Shown: positions 25,090-33,617 of the stretch, one piece after another
Numbering within the stretch: position 1 is the stretch's first letter
Layout of the letters: each line of letters begins with the position of its first letter
Assembly: GCA_009775705.1 (NCBI GenBank)
Contig: VSQE01000007.1
Coordinates: 1-46,520 of the forward strand
Reading direction: 5' to 3'
DNA length: 46,520 nt
Origin: Prevotellamassilia sp.
GTDB taxonomy: Bacteria; Bacteroidota; Bacteroidia; Bacteroidales; Bacteroidaceae
Made by a program: the position numbers and the translations under genes
Notes under the pieces: generated by a model
Databases searched by the model: none
Told to the model about the DNA's origin: nothing
The model's input: the letters and a program-made list of their open reading frames with translations, nothing else

Positions 25090-25731
25090 TTATCCTGCTG
25101 TCAGTGTAAATAAGTCCTCTGCCATCAACCCGCAAAAATCCGGGATAACAAGATCGCAAAGAGAAGAAATCTCCTCAGACGGATGTGAAGTACTCACCCC
25201 TACAACTTTCGCTCCGGAAGCTCTGCCCGACCGCAAGCCGTTGAACGAATCCTCAAAAACCACACAATGACCTGCAGAGACATCCATACGGCGCATCGCA
25301 TTAAGGTAACAATCTGGAGCAGGTTTTGAGACAGATGAATCTTCCGCTGTCAGGATATGGTCGAAAAGAGAGGCAAAATCAGGACACGCATCATAAAGAT
25401 GTTTCATTTTTTCACGATTGGAACTGGTCACAACCGCTACTCCTATGCCTGCCCGACGCAAAGATTTTACGAAATCCTTGGCTCCGGCCACCCACACATA
25501 TCTCATGGTATACTCAAAGGCGTCCAGCCGACGACGGATTTCCTCGCGAAGCTCTTCCTTTCCTTCAAAATATTCATCGTAAATATGCTGGAGACTTTGC
25601 CCCTTCAACCTTTCGGAAAAATCTTCCACATCCGGGAAATAGTCCTTGCCCACCGATGCCCAAAAAGCAGAATACTGTCCTTCGGTATCTATCAGGACCC
25701 CATCCAAATCAAAAAGCGCCGCAATCTTCAT
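25090..25731 (-). CDS. HAD-superfamily phosphatase, beta-phosphoglucomutase-like
   Basis: A 213-residue HAD hydrolase of subfamily I. Motif I is FDLDGVLIDTEG near residues 7-18 (nucleophile Asp then Asp), motif II is VVTSSNREK, the lysine is in SSVSKPAPDCY, and motif III is VVFEDSFNGLRSGRASG. The alpha-helical cap between motifs I and II has the beta-phosphoglucomutase/phosphatase type. The substrate cannot be read from sequence; sugar phosphates are the usual choice. A GTG at 25743 would add four residues; the ATG at 25731 places motif I as in the family. It follows atpG by 20 bases and precedes panB. Confidence 0.87.
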   Translation of the reverse strand: MKIAALFDLDGVLIDTEGQYSAFWASVGKDYFPDVEDFSERLKGQSLQHIYDEYFEGKEELREEIRRRLDAFEYTMRYVWVAGAKDFVKSLRRAGIGVAVVTSSNREKMKHLYDACPDFASLFDHILTAEDSSVSKPAPDCYLNAMRRMDVSAGHCVVFEDSFNGLRSGRASGAKVVGVSTSHPSEEISSLCDLVIPDFCGLMAEDLFTLTAG

Positions 25732-25751
25732 AAATCCATACACATAAACAT

Positions 25752-26624
25752 TTACTGCATTGACCCGCCGACAATGTCAAGCAGTTCCGTTGTAATGGCC
25801 TGTTGACGTGTCTTGTTATAAGTCAGTGTCAATTGCCGGAGCAAATCATCGGCATTATCCGTAGCCACTTGCATGGCTATAACCCGAGCGGCATGTTCCG
25901 ACGCCAAAGAATCCAACATCGCCGTGTACAAACTCAAGAGAATCGCACGGGGTATAAGTTTCTCCACCAATGCGGGAACAGATGGCTCTACGATGTAATT
26001 ATCCGTTCCGCCCGCTTTAGAAGATTCACTCTCCGCCTTCATCCTTATCGGAAGGAACTGTTCCAATGTCAGCACTTGGGATGCCGTATTCTTAAAATGA
26101 TGATATATGATTTCCGCTTTGTCAATCTCGCCATTTACAAAAAGCCGCATCACCTCTCTGGCTATGCCTGCCGCTTTTTCGTAGGAAGGGTGATCCAACA
26201 GATCGGAACAATCCGCGACATTCGTAAACCCGACTTTACGTACAGCCTCGAAACCTTTTTTCCCGACAGAATAAATACGGGCAATCTCTATTCCTTGCTC
26301 CCGATATTTCTCTACAGTTTTCTTGAACAGACGGATCGTATTCCCATTAAATCCTCCGCACAAACTGGAATTGGAAGTAAAGACGATCAGCACTACACGC
26401 TTCACTTCACGGGCAACGGCATACGGTGACGTAAAATCATCGTCCAAAGCACGTACAAAGGTGGTCATGATATTGCTCAGACGGGATTCGTATGGTCTCA
26501 TTGCCTCAATATTCATCTGTGCACGATGGAGTTTGGACGAGGCCACCATTTTCATTGCACTTGTAATCTTACGGGTTGAATTTACGGATGCAATTCTATT
26601 TTTTACTTCTTTCAGGGAAGCCAT
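25752..26624 (-). CDS. atpG: ATP synthase F1 subunit gamma
   Basis: A 290-residue central-stalk subunit that rotates inside the alpha3-beta3 ring. MASLKEVKNRIASVNSTRKITSAM is the highly conserved N-terminal helix, and the C-terminal helix ends LTLTYNKTRQQAITTELLDIVGG, both hallmarks of gamma. The start is ATG 26624; an in-frame start at 26675 would prepend 17 residues not found in the family. It is the last ATP synthase gene of the operon, 99 bases after atpA, and the HAD gene follows 20 bases later. Confidence 0.97.
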   Translation of the reverse strand: MASLKEVKNRIASVNSTRKITSAMKMVASSKLHRAQMNIEAMRPYESRLSNIMTTFVRALDDDFTSPYAVAREVKRVVLIVFTSNSSLCGGFNGNTIRLFKKTVEKYREQGIEIARIYSVGKKGFEAVRKVGFTNVADCSDLLDHPSYEKAAGIAREVMRLFVNGEIDKAEIIYHHFKNTASQVLTLEQFLPIRMKAESESSKAGGTDNYIVEPSVPALVEKLIPRAILLSLYTAMLDSLASEHAARVIAMQVATDNADDLLRQLTLTYNKTRQQAITTELLDIVGGSMQ

Positions 26625-26723
26625 ATTCTTTGATTTTACTACAACTAATACCGCCGTCAGAAATTCTGGCAGCAAGAAATATCTGGCCTTTCAACCTTAG
26701 AAAAGGCTTAGACTTTTTCAGTT

Positions 26724-28307
26724 TTACTTATATTGCTCCGCTATGTCTGTCGCAACCTTCTCTATAAGGGATACTACATTTTCACTCATATCGCCAAGAG
26801 CCAATTTGTCCAACACGTCAGTCTGATATTTAGCACGAAGTACTTGCAAGAAATTCTCCTGAAAATCGCGCACCATATCCAAAGGTACATCTTTGAGCAA
26901 ACTGTGGGTACCGCAGTAAAGAATGGCCACCTGTTCTGCAACCGGCATCGGAGAATACTGTGCCTGAATAAGCAACTGATTGTTCTTCCGGCCACGGTCA
27001 ATAGTCATTGCCGTAACGGGATCCATATCGGACGAGAACTTGGAAAAGGCTTCCAGCTCACGATATTGAGCCTGATCAATCTTCAGGGTTCCGGCCACCT
27101 TTTTCATGCTCTTGATCTGAGCGGCACCCCCGACACGGCTGACCGAAATTCCGACATCAATGGCCGGTCTCAGACCTTGATTGAAAAGGTTGGAATCCAA
27201 ATAGATCTGTCCATCCGTGATGGAGATGACATTCGTCGGAATATAAGCGGAGACATCTCCGGCCTGTGTCTCGATAATGGGCAGAGCCGTTAAGGATCCT
27301 CCTCCTTTGACCATTCCTTTCAGACTTTCGGGCAGATCATTCATTTTCTCTGCCACCTCTTTCTGGCTATTGATTTTGGCAGCCCGCTCCAAAAGACGGG
27401 AGTGCAGATAGAAAACATCTCCGGGATAGGCTTCACGACCGGAAGGACGACGCAAGATCAGGGAAACCTCCCGATAAGCGACAGCCTGCTTAGACAAATC
27501 ATCATAGACCACCAAGGCATGCTTGCCCCTGTCACGGAAGAATTCACCAATGGCAGCACCGGCAAAAGGAGCAAAATACTGCATCGCCGCAGGTTCGGCT
27601 GCCGTTGCTGAAACTACAATCGTATAAGGCATCGCCCCATTTTCCCGCAACGTATTCACAATACTCGCCACAGTCGAGGCTTTCTGTCCGATAGCCACAT
27701 ATATGCAATAAACAGGATCTCCATTCTCGAAATTCTGCTTCTGATTGATAATTGTATCAATCGCAATAGCTGTCTTACCGGTCTGTCGGTCTCCGATAAT
27801 CAATTCTCGCTGGCCCCGGCCAATAGGAATCATGGAGTCGACAGCCTTCAGCCCCGTCTGCAATGCTTCATTCACAGGCTGACGGTAGATTACTCCCGGA
27901 GCTTTGCGGTCCAACGGCATCAGGAATTTTTCTCCACTGATTTCCACCCCGCCATCAACCGGAACTCCCAACGGATTGATAACGCGTCCCAGCATGTTCT
28001 CGTTCACTTGGATGGAAGCTACACGTCCGGTACGCTTCACGCTCTGTCCTTCTTTGATTCCTTCTGTGGAACCCAGCAGCACAGCTCCCACATTATCTTC
28101 CTCCAGATTCATGGCAACTGCCATAACTCCGTTCTCGAACTCTATCAACTCGTTCTCCGTGACATTTGTAAGCCCGTATATACGGGCTACTCCGTCACCA
28201 ACCGAAAGAACGACACCGACTTCTTCGAACTTTATGCTGGTCTCTATGTCCTGCAACTGCCGAAGAAGTACTTCGGAGACTTCACTGGGCTTTATCTTAT
28301 TTGGCAT
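26724..28307 (-). CDS. atpA: ATP synthase F1 subunit alpha
   Basis: A 527-residue non-catalytic nucleotide-binding subunit of F1. The P-loop GDRQTGKT is at residues 172-179. The N-terminal amphipathic segment and beta-barrel cover about residues 1-95, then the nucleotide-binding domain to about 385 (VVYDDLSKQAVAYREVSLI), with the conserved SVSRVGGAAQ near 375, and the C-terminal helical domain. Length is normal. In this phylum atpA follows atpH and precedes atpG, as here; a 62-base gap separates it from atpH. Confidence 0.99.
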   Translation of the reverse strand: MPNKIKPSEVSEVLLRQLQDIETSIKFEEVGVVLSVGDGVARIYGLTNVTENELIEFENGVMAVAMNLEEDNVGAVLLGSTEGIKEGQSVKRTGRVASIQVNENMLGRVINPLGVPVDGGVEISGEKFLMPLDRKAPGVIYRQPVNEALQTGLKAVDSMIPIGRGQRELIIGDRQTGKTAIAIDTIINQKQNFENGDPVYCIYVAIGQKASTVASIVNTLRENGAMPYTIVVSATAAEPAAMQYFAPFAGAAIGEFFRDRGKHALVVYDDLSKQAVAYREVSLILRRPSGREAYPGDVFYLHSRLLERAAKINSQKEVAEKMNDLPESLKGMVKGGGSLTALPIIETQAGDVSAYIPTNVISITDGQIYLDSNLFNQGLRPAIDVGISVSRVGGAAQIKSMKKVAGTLKIDQAQYRELEAFSKFSSDMDPVTAMTIDRGRKNNQLLIQAQYSPMPVAEQVAILYCGTHSLLKDVPLDMVRDFQENFLQVLRAKYQTDVLDKLALGDMSENVVSLIEKVATDIAEQYK

Positions 28308-28369
28308 GATGTTTCTTTTTTCTTTTTCTGAAAGCCGCGGACCCTCAATCCGGCCTCTCGAATTTTCAC

Positions 28370-28918
28370 TTAATTCTTCAAAGAACGATGCAACCTGTTC
28401 AACTGACTCCTCAAACTGGCATCCAGTCTGTATGTATCATATTCAAGTATAAAACCACCTTGAATACTCTCATCTACCCGTACCTCAAACTCTACAGTTC
28501 CGGCTTGGGAACGTTCTTCTACAATCTTTCTTAACTTCCGGCTGATGCTCTCATCTACTTCCGAAGGCAGGACAAGATGTCCCTTTATGACATTATTCTT
28601 CTTGCGATAGAACGTCACATAGGAATTGGCAATGAACTGCATCAAATCAGCTCTTCTATGCTCTGTAACCAACTTGATGAAACGGTTAGAAGATCTCGTG
28701 ACTGTACTTCCGGATACCCTACAAGCCGCCAACAACAAGTCCACAATCTGACTATCCGCCAAAACCGGATTCAACAACATGGATTGCATTGTCCTAACTT
28801 CCCGAAAGGCTCTGCTCATGTTCTCCATCTCATGATATACAGCTGTCTCTTCTCCATTCGCTCCGGCGAAACGTAAGAGAGCTCTCGCATACCGAACTGA
28901 AATTATACCGATGTCCAT
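28370..28918 (-). CDS. atpH: ATP synthase F1 subunit delta
   Basis: A 182-residue peripheral-stalk subunit linking F1 alpha to the Fo b subunit. The N-terminal helical bundle begins ISVRYARALLRFAGANGEE, and the C-terminal part has the family's VEFEVRVDESIQGGFILEYD and ends LDASLRSQLNRLHRSL. Length is normal. It starts 10 bases after the atpF stop, consistent with coupled expression in the atp operon. Confidence 0.95.
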   Translation of the reverse strand: MDIGIISVRYARALLRFAGANGEETAVYHEMENMSRAFREVRTMQSMLLNPVLADSQIVDLLLAACRVSGSTVTRSSNRFIKLVTEHRRADLMQFIANSYVTFYRKKNNVIKGHLVLPSEVDESISRKLRKIVEERSQAGTVEFEVRVDESIQGGFILEYDTYRLDASLRSQLNRLHRSLKN

Positions 28919-28928
28919 GATTGCGCAC

Positions 28929-29444
28929 TTATTGTTTTCCGATCATTTCATCCAGCATTTGCCCGATATACCGCTCCTGCTCACCCTTTATACTAAGCTG
29001 CCGGCGCATAAGTTTTTCAGCAATGCCAATCGAAATGTCTGTTACCGTATTACGGATTTCGCGTAATGCACCGTCTTTTTCAATCTGAATCTGCGTTCTT
29101 GCTTCATCCAGAAGTTTTTGTCCTTCCAACTGAGCCTGTTCGCGTGCTTCCCGTACAATACTGTCACGCGTTGCCATCGCCTCCTTCAGGATTTCAGCTT
29201 GTTTGTCACGTGCCTCTTTCAAAATCCTTTCACTCTCAGATTTGACACCTGCCAGTTTCTCATTTGCCTCACGCGCATTTTTCAGGGATTCGTCTATGAA
29301 ATTCTTACGCTCTTCCACCATCTGTACAATGATGGGAAAGCCGTATTTTCCCAATACGAAAAAAACCACCAGAAATGCCAGAAGCATCCAGAATAGCAAG
29401 CCCAAATCCGGACTCAAAATGGACGGCAAATTTAAGGACTCCAT
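28929..29444 (-). CDS. atpF: ATP synthase Fo subunit b
   Basis: A 171-residue stator subunit. One transmembrane helix (about residues 11-30, LGLLFWMLLAFLVVFFVLG) is followed by a long charged coiled coil rich in E, K, R and A (SLKNAREANEKLAGVKSESE onward) that reaches up to F1. Length is typical. It lies between atpE, 17 bases before it, and atpH. Confidence 0.97.
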   Translation of the reverse strand: MESLNLPSILSPDLGLLFWMLLAFLVVFFVLGKYGFPIIVQMVEERKNFIDESLKNAREANEKLAGVKSESERILKEARDKQAEILKEAMATRDSIVREAREQAQLEGQKLLDEARTQIQIEKDGALREIRNTVTDISIGIAEKLMRRQLSIKGEQERYIGQMLDEMIGKQ

Positions 29445-29461
29445 GTCTTCAGGTTAAATGA

Positions 29462-29707
29462 TTATAAGAACAAACAGAGCAGACAAACAATGACAGCAAA
29501 CAAAGCGACACCCTCGACCAAAGCTGCAACAATGATCATATTGGTACGAATATCACCTGTCGATTCCGGCTGACGGGCAATGGCTTCCATTGCAGAGCTA
29601 CCGATGCGGCCAATGCCGAGACCTGCGCCAATTGCGGCAATTCCGGCACCGAGACCTGCGCCTAACTTAGCAATACCTGCTGCTTCTAAAAGTGCTAATA
29701 ATAACAT
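29462..29707 (-). CDS. atpE: ATP synthase Fo subunit c
   Basis: An 81-residue hairpin of two transmembrane helices that forms the rotor ring. The first helix carries the glycine ladder AGLGAGIAAIGAGLGIG, the polar loop is ARQPE (residues 44-48), and the ion-binding carboxylate is E65 in AALVEGVALFAV. The sodium-binding pattern (Gln in helix 1, Ser or Thr right after the Glu) is absent: G66 follows E65 and no Gln lies in helix 1. This suggests proton coupling; that is inference from known c-ring sites. Confidence 0.97.
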   Translation of the reverse strand: MLLLALLEAAGIAKLGAGLGAGIAAIGAGLGIGRIGSSAMEAIARQPESTGDIRTNMIIVAALVEGVALFAVIVCLLCLFL

Positions 29708-29746
29708 AATTGTAAAATTTTAAATTATTTGTTTATATTCTTCTAT

Positions 29747-30817
29747 TTATTTTTCATGAATTTCAGGATGGGCCAATCCGATAAAGACCGCACTCAACAT
29801 TGTGAACACATAAGCCTGGATAAACGCCACCAACAGTTCCAGACAGTTCATGAATATCATCAGCACGAAACTGACAATTGTCAACGGAGTTCCGATAAAA
29901 GCCCCAAGCTGACATGTAATAAAAATCACGCAAGTCAGGGACAATATGATGGCATGGCCTCCCATAATGTTGGCAAACAAACGGACCATCAGAGCAAACG
30001 GTTTCGTAAAGATACCGAAAAGTTCAATCACCGGCATCATGGGAACCGGAACCTTCAACCATGCAGGTACCGGCGGCCAGAATATTTCTTTCCAATACTC
30101 CTTGTTACCTGAAAAGTTTACGATCAACAACGTACACATGGCCAGAAAAAAAGTAATGGTGATATTTCCCGTCACATTCGCGCCTCCCGGAAAAATCGGT
30201 ATCAGTCCCATCAAATTGGTAATGAAGATAAAGAAGAATGCGGTCAACAGATAGGGAACATACGGCCGGTAATGCTTCTCTCCAATGCTGGCTTTTATAA
30301 TATCATCATGAACCATCATGACAAACATCTCAACCAGTCCGACAAATCCACCCGGAGCAGCATCGCCCTTTAATTTATTCCGGTACCATCTTGCGCTTCC
30401 TACAAAGATCAGCAGCATCAAAACCACAACAATCCATATCTGCACAACATTCTTCGTTATGGAGAAATCCCACGGTCTGATTTCATTTCCCTGAGCGTCG
30501 CGCTCATAGATTTTCCCGTTTTTCTCCGGATTCTGAAAAAAGCCTTGATAAACTCCTGTCTCGGAATCATGGAAACGCGCGGAACTGAACACGTGCCATC
30601 CTGTAGTCTCACTTCTCAGAATTACAGGAAGCAGAATAGATATATGATGTCCTCTCCATGTAGAAATATGCCAGCTGTAGTCATCGCCCATGTGTCCCAA
30701 GACTATTTCCTTTACATCTACGGATTCGGCATTCTTCTCTGAGTTCGATGCATAGAGCCCCGACACACCCAGAAACAGAACAAACAACAAGCAAATTATG
30801 GATTTACAGTAATTCAT
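29747..30817 (-). CDS. atpB: ATP synthase Fo subunit a, with long N-terminal extension
   Basis: A 356-residue membrane subunit forming the ion half-channels beside the c-ring. The essential arginine is R279 in MVRLFANIMGGH. Transmembrane helices start near residue 124 (VVQIWIVVVLMLLIFVG). The first ~24 residues look like a signal peptide (SIICLLFVLFLGVSGLYAS) and residues about 25-120 are a polar extension that would lie outside the inner membrane. The enterobacterial protein is about 271 residues, so the extension accounts for most of the difference; similar long forms occur in Bacteroidota. Its role is unknown. Confidence 0.97.
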   Translation of the reverse strand: MNYCKSIICLLFVLFLGVSGLYASNSEKNAESVDVKEIVLGHMGDDYSWHISTWRGHHISILLPVILRSETTGWHVFSSARFHDSETGVYQGFFQNPEKNGKIYERDAQGNEIRPWDFSITKNVVQIWIVVVLMLLIFVGSARWYRNKLKGDAAPGGFVGLVEMFVMMVHDDIIKASIGEKHYRPYVPYLLTAFFFIFITNLMGLIPIFPGGANVTGNITITFFLAMCTLLIVNFSGNKEYWKEIFWPPVPAWLKVPVPMMPVIELFGIFTKPFALMVRLFANIMGGHAIILSLTCVIFITCQLGAFIGTPLTIVSFVLMIFMNCLELLVAFIQAYVFTMLSAVFIGLAHPEIHEK

Positions 30818-30818
30818 T

Positions 30819-31211
30819 TTACCTATACTTCTTCTCTACCTTAATATTATAAATAGCTGTTGCCAAAACTGTTACAACATAAAATGCGAACATATTAATA
30901 GCAAAAACAAAAAAATGGTCACGCGTCATTACAAAACCACAGACAGTCAATACGGCTACACACAACAACAGTCTTATGACCTTATCGGCCAAATAATAAC
31001 CGGTCAACGCCGTACTTTTTTTATTCCACAAATGCCGGAACAAAAACATCGTCCCTACACTATATGTAAAAAAGCCTACAGAAAGCAGAAACATCGGGAG
31101 TACTTGAGCATACACATCTGTCCCGACCATTGCATTTTCTACAAGCAACAGTATCGGAGCCAGCACACAATAAAGAACCATCAATATTCCTAAAAAAGCA
31201 TACACCTTCAT
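30819..31211 (-). CDS. Small membrane protein of the atp operon (AtpI-like position)
   Basis: A 130-residue protein with four hydrophobic segments (about 3-24, 38-58, 78-96 and 104-122) separated by short basic loops, such as RHLWNKKS. It stands between atpC and atpB, where Bacteroidota operons carry a small membrane gene. AtpI proteins, found at the start of many atp operons, assist c-ring assembly or magnesium handling; I infer a similar job from position and topology, not from sequence identity. Its stop is one base before the atpB start. Confidence 0.75.
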   Translation of the reverse strand: MKVYAFLGILMVLYCVLAPILLLVENAMVGTDVYAQVLPMFLLSVGFFTYSVGTMFLFRHLWNKKSTALTGYYLADKVIRLLLCVAVLTVCGFVMTRDHFFVFAINMFAFYVVTVLATAIYNIKVEKKYR

Positions 31212-31227
31212 ACTCTCAATCTGCCAG

Positions 31228-31488
31228 CTAAACTTCTACACAAATGGAAATTTCGTTGTTTGCTACTTCAATAAACCCTGAAGTAATGTCAAATGTCTGT
31301 GTCTCCTTCCCGCTACACAAAATAGTACCCTTCTGAAGACAGGATATTATTGGAGCATGATTCCTCAGCACTTCAAAACGCCCCTTTTCTCCAGGAACTG
31401 TCACACTGAAAACCTCGCCTTCAAATATTGTTCTCTCGGGAGATACTATCGTCACTTTCATTTCCTCTGTTTTTGATGGTCCGGTCAT
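31228..31488 (-). CDS. atpC: ATP synthase F1 subunit epsilon, short form
   Basis: An 86-residue protein consisting only of the N-terminal beta-sandwich (VTIVSPERTIFEGEVFSVTV, GRFEVLRNHAPIISCL). The C-terminal two-helix domain, which inhibits ATP hydrolysis in E. coli (about 139 residues), is missing. The short form is usual in this phylum. The ATG overlaps the atpD stop (ATGA at 31485-31488); an internal ATG nine codons later is an alternative start nearer to the family N-terminus. It connects the gamma subunit to the c-ring. Confidence 0.95.
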   Translation of the reverse strand: MTGPSKTEEMKVTIVSPERTIFEGEVFSVTVPGEKGRFEVLRNHAPIISCLQKGTILCSGKETQTFDITSGFIEVANNEISICVEV

Positions 31489-33005
31489 TTTTGTGCAGAG
31501 GAAAGAAGTTTCTTTCCTTTCTCAATCGCATCGTCAATGGTGCCGACATTCAGGAATGCCTGTTCGGGAAGATAGTCTACCTCGCCGTCCAGAATCATGT
31601 TGAAGCCTCTGATACATTCTTCGATCGGAACCATCACGCCCGATACTCCGGTAAATTTTTCCGCTACCGTAAAGGGTTGACTCAAAAATCGTTGCACCCG
31701 ACGGGCACGATTGACAGTCTCGCGATCTTCGTCTGACAACTCATCCATACCAAGAATGGCTATAATATCCTGCAATTCCTTATATTTCTGAAGAATCTGC
31801 TTTACACGTTGCGCACATTCATAGTGCTCTTTACCAATAATATTCGGATCCAGAATTCTGGAAGTGGAATCCAATGGATCCACAGCCGGATATATACCCA
31901 ACTCCGTAATCTTACGGCTCAAAACGGTTGTTGCGTCCAAATGGGTGAAGGTTGTGGCCGGAGCCGGGTCTGTAAGGTCATCTGCGGGCACATATACAGC
32001 CTGGATAGAAGTAATGGAGCCGTTTTTGGTGGAGGTGATACGCTCCTGCATGGCCCCCATCTCGCTGGCCAACGTCGGCTGATAACCTACGGCCGAAGGC
32101 ATACGGCCCAACAAAGCCGAGACCTCGGAACCAGCCTGCGTAAAACGGAAAATATTGTCAATAAAGAACAGGATGTCTGCTGTTTTTCCCGAAGTGGCCC
32201 CCGCATCCCGGAAAGATTCTGCAATGGACAGACCGGAAAGGGCTACAGAGGCGCGGGCTCCGGGAGGTTCGTTCATCTGACCGTAAACCAATGTTGCCTG
32301 ACTTTTCTCGACTTCGTCATAGTCCACCTTAGAAAGGTCCCATTCACCTCGTTCCATTGCCTCTACGAAGTCTTTTCCATACTTCACGACTCCGGACTCT
32401 ATCATTTCCCGAAGCAGGTCATTCCCCTCTCGGGTACGCTCACCTACACCGGCAAACACAGAAAAGCCATCATGTCCTTTGGCTATATTATTGATCAGTT
32501 CCATAATAAGAACCGTCTTGCCTACACCGGCACCTCCGAACAATCCGATTTTTCCACCTTTCAGATAGGGCTCCAAAAGGTCGATTACCTTAATTCCCGT
32601 ATATAGGACTTCTGACGTTGTCTTCAGATCTTCAAACTTGGGAGGCTCGCGATGAATCGGGTAGACATTGCCTTTGCGGTCCAGCGGCTTAAGCCCGTCA
32701 ATACTGTCACCGGTCACATTCATCATACGTCCCTTGATCTGAGTTCCGGTAGGCATGGAAATCGGCGATCCTAAAGAAGTTACTTCCAATCCACGCATCA
32801 GACCGTCTGTATTATCCATAGCAACAGTACGAACCGTATCTTCGCCGATATGTTGCTGTACTTCTATAATGATCCGGCGACCATCGGGATGCATAATCTC
32901 CAGGGCTTCATGAATCTTAGGCAAAACGTCCTTCACACTTTTCCCTTCTGTCTCGAAGCGGACGTCGACAACAGGTCCAATAATCTGAGATATTTTTCCT
33001 TTCAT
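31485..33005 (-). CDS. atpD: ATP synthase F1 subunit beta
   Basis: A 506-residue catalytic subunit. Walker A is GGAGVGKT at residues 157-164; VFAGVGERTREGNDL carries the catalytic glutamate, and ILFFIDNIFRFTQAGSE the Walker B. The C-terminal helical domain has GMDELSDEDR, the DELSEED-like segment. It is the first gene of the operon, with a clear promoter immediately upstream. The D-C first order, ahead of the Fo genes, marks the Bacteroidota arrangement. Confidence 0.99.
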   Translation of the reverse strand: MKGKISQIIGPVVDVRFETEGKSVKDVLPKIHEALEIMHPDGRRIIIEVQQHIGEDTVRTVAMDNTDGLMRGLEVTSLGSPISMPTGTQIKGRMMNVTGDSIDGLKPLDRKGNVYPIHREPPKFEDLKTTSEVLYTGIKVIDLLEPYLKGGKIGLFGGAGVGKTVLIMELINNIAKGHDGFSVFAGVGERTREGNDLLREMIESGVVKYGKDFVEAMERGEWDLSKVDYDEVEKSQATLVYGQMNEPPGARASVALSGLSIAESFRDAGATSGKTADILFFIDNIFRFTQAGSEVSALLGRMPSAVGYQPTLASEMGAMQERITSTKNGSITSIQAVYVPADDLTDPAPATTFTHLDATTVLSRKITELGIYPAVDPLDSTSRILDPNIIGKEHYECAQRVKQILQKYKELQDIIAILGMDELSDEDRETVNRARRVQRFLSQPFTVAEKFTGVSGVMVPIEECIRGFNMILDGEVDYLPEQAFLNVGTIDDAIEKGKKLLSSAQK

Positions 33006-33031
33006 TCTACTCTCTTGCTTTTTATTTTTTG

Positions 33032-33061
33032 CAAAGATAAATGTTTTTGACTATCTAACAA
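33032..33061 (-). promoter_or_regulatory. Promoter of the atp operon
   Basis: On the minus strand TTG (33061-33059) and TATCTTTG (33039-33032) are 19 bases apart, 27 bases before the atpD ATG. Element B lies about 190 bases further upstream, pointing the same way. Confidence 0.65.
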
Positions 33062-33249
33062 TGTTCTTAAGGGATTTATTTATGGTCGCAAAATTTCATA
33101 CGGTTCTTTCATGTGTCCTCATCCGTGATGCTGTCCCCACTACTTCCCAAGCTACACATGGGATGAAGATCGTATTCCGAAAATATGGGATCTGCATCCA
33201 TTCTTACTTTCCAGATGGACCATGCCAAAAAATTCTCAAAAAAGTTCCG
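33062..33249. other. Spacer between element B and the atp promoter
   Basis: No convincing gene. A 73-codon open frame on the plus strand has no promoter, family resemblance or coding-like composition. Confidence 0.5.
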
Positions 33250-33300
33250 ACACACATTTTAATGTCTATCTCCAAAGTTTAACTTTGAGTTTTTTTCGGA

Positions 33301-33384
33301 ATGTGTACAAGAACAGATCTTTTTTGAACAACATAGTATCTTTTTTGAACAAGATGGGACCTTTTTTAAAAAAGATAGGATGTT
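33301..33384 (-). repeat. Four degenerate 21-bp tandem units, element B
   Basis: Reading the minus strand, units run 33384-33364, 33363-33343, 33342-33322 and 33321-33301. The second and third end in TTGTTCAAAA. A-tracts of about six bases recur every 21 bp, as in copy A. Confidence 0.8.
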
Positions 33385-33403
33385 TTTTTCACGTTGAGTG
33401 ACG

Positions 33404-33448
33404 AAAAAAGCCGCCAGTTAGGCGGCTTTTCAGCGTTCTTCTACTTTG
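33404..33448 (-). ncRNA. Putative short terminated RNA of element B
   Basis: Predicted from about seven bases after the -7 box to the end of the T-run. The 5' part CAAAGTAGAAGAAC is identical to copy A. The terminator stem AAAAGCCGCC / GGCGGCTTTT (10 bp, loop TAACT) differs in sequence and register from copy A but keeps its strength. There is no coding potential. Confidence 0.5.
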
Positions 33449-33454
33449 CTGGTG

Positions 33455-33486
33455 CAAATATAATACATCCAAGAGCGAAATGCAAA
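33455..33486 (-). promoter_or_regulatory. Strong promoter of element B
   Basis: On the minus strand TTTG (33486-33483) and TATATTTG (33462-33455) are 20 bases apart, identical in boxes and spacing to copy A. Confidence 0.75.
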
Positions 33487-33617
33487 TGTTAATTAACCTA
33501 TTTTCGGTTTTAAGGTAAAACATCTTTTTTGCTTAACGCCGCTTGACATGAAACGACATAGGGCACTATTTTCCAAAAACCGATCAATTCACATTGTCTT
33601 TTTGAAAAAACGGATCA

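Larger units (their letters stand above)
33250..33496 (-). repeat. Intergenic element, copy B (about 247 bp)
   Basis: Reverse-oriented partner of 4963-5208, with the same order: promoter, short terminated RNA, four 21-bp units, conserved tail. It matches at all offsets (promoter, hairpin and array) until a single extra base near the start of the tail. It lies between the lipoprotein gene and atpD and points toward the atp operon. Confidence 0.85.

Noticed and set aside
33061..33282. 73-codon plus-strand open frame between atpD and element B
   Set aside because: No promoter, no recognisable domain, and it overlaps the atp promoter and the tail of element B.
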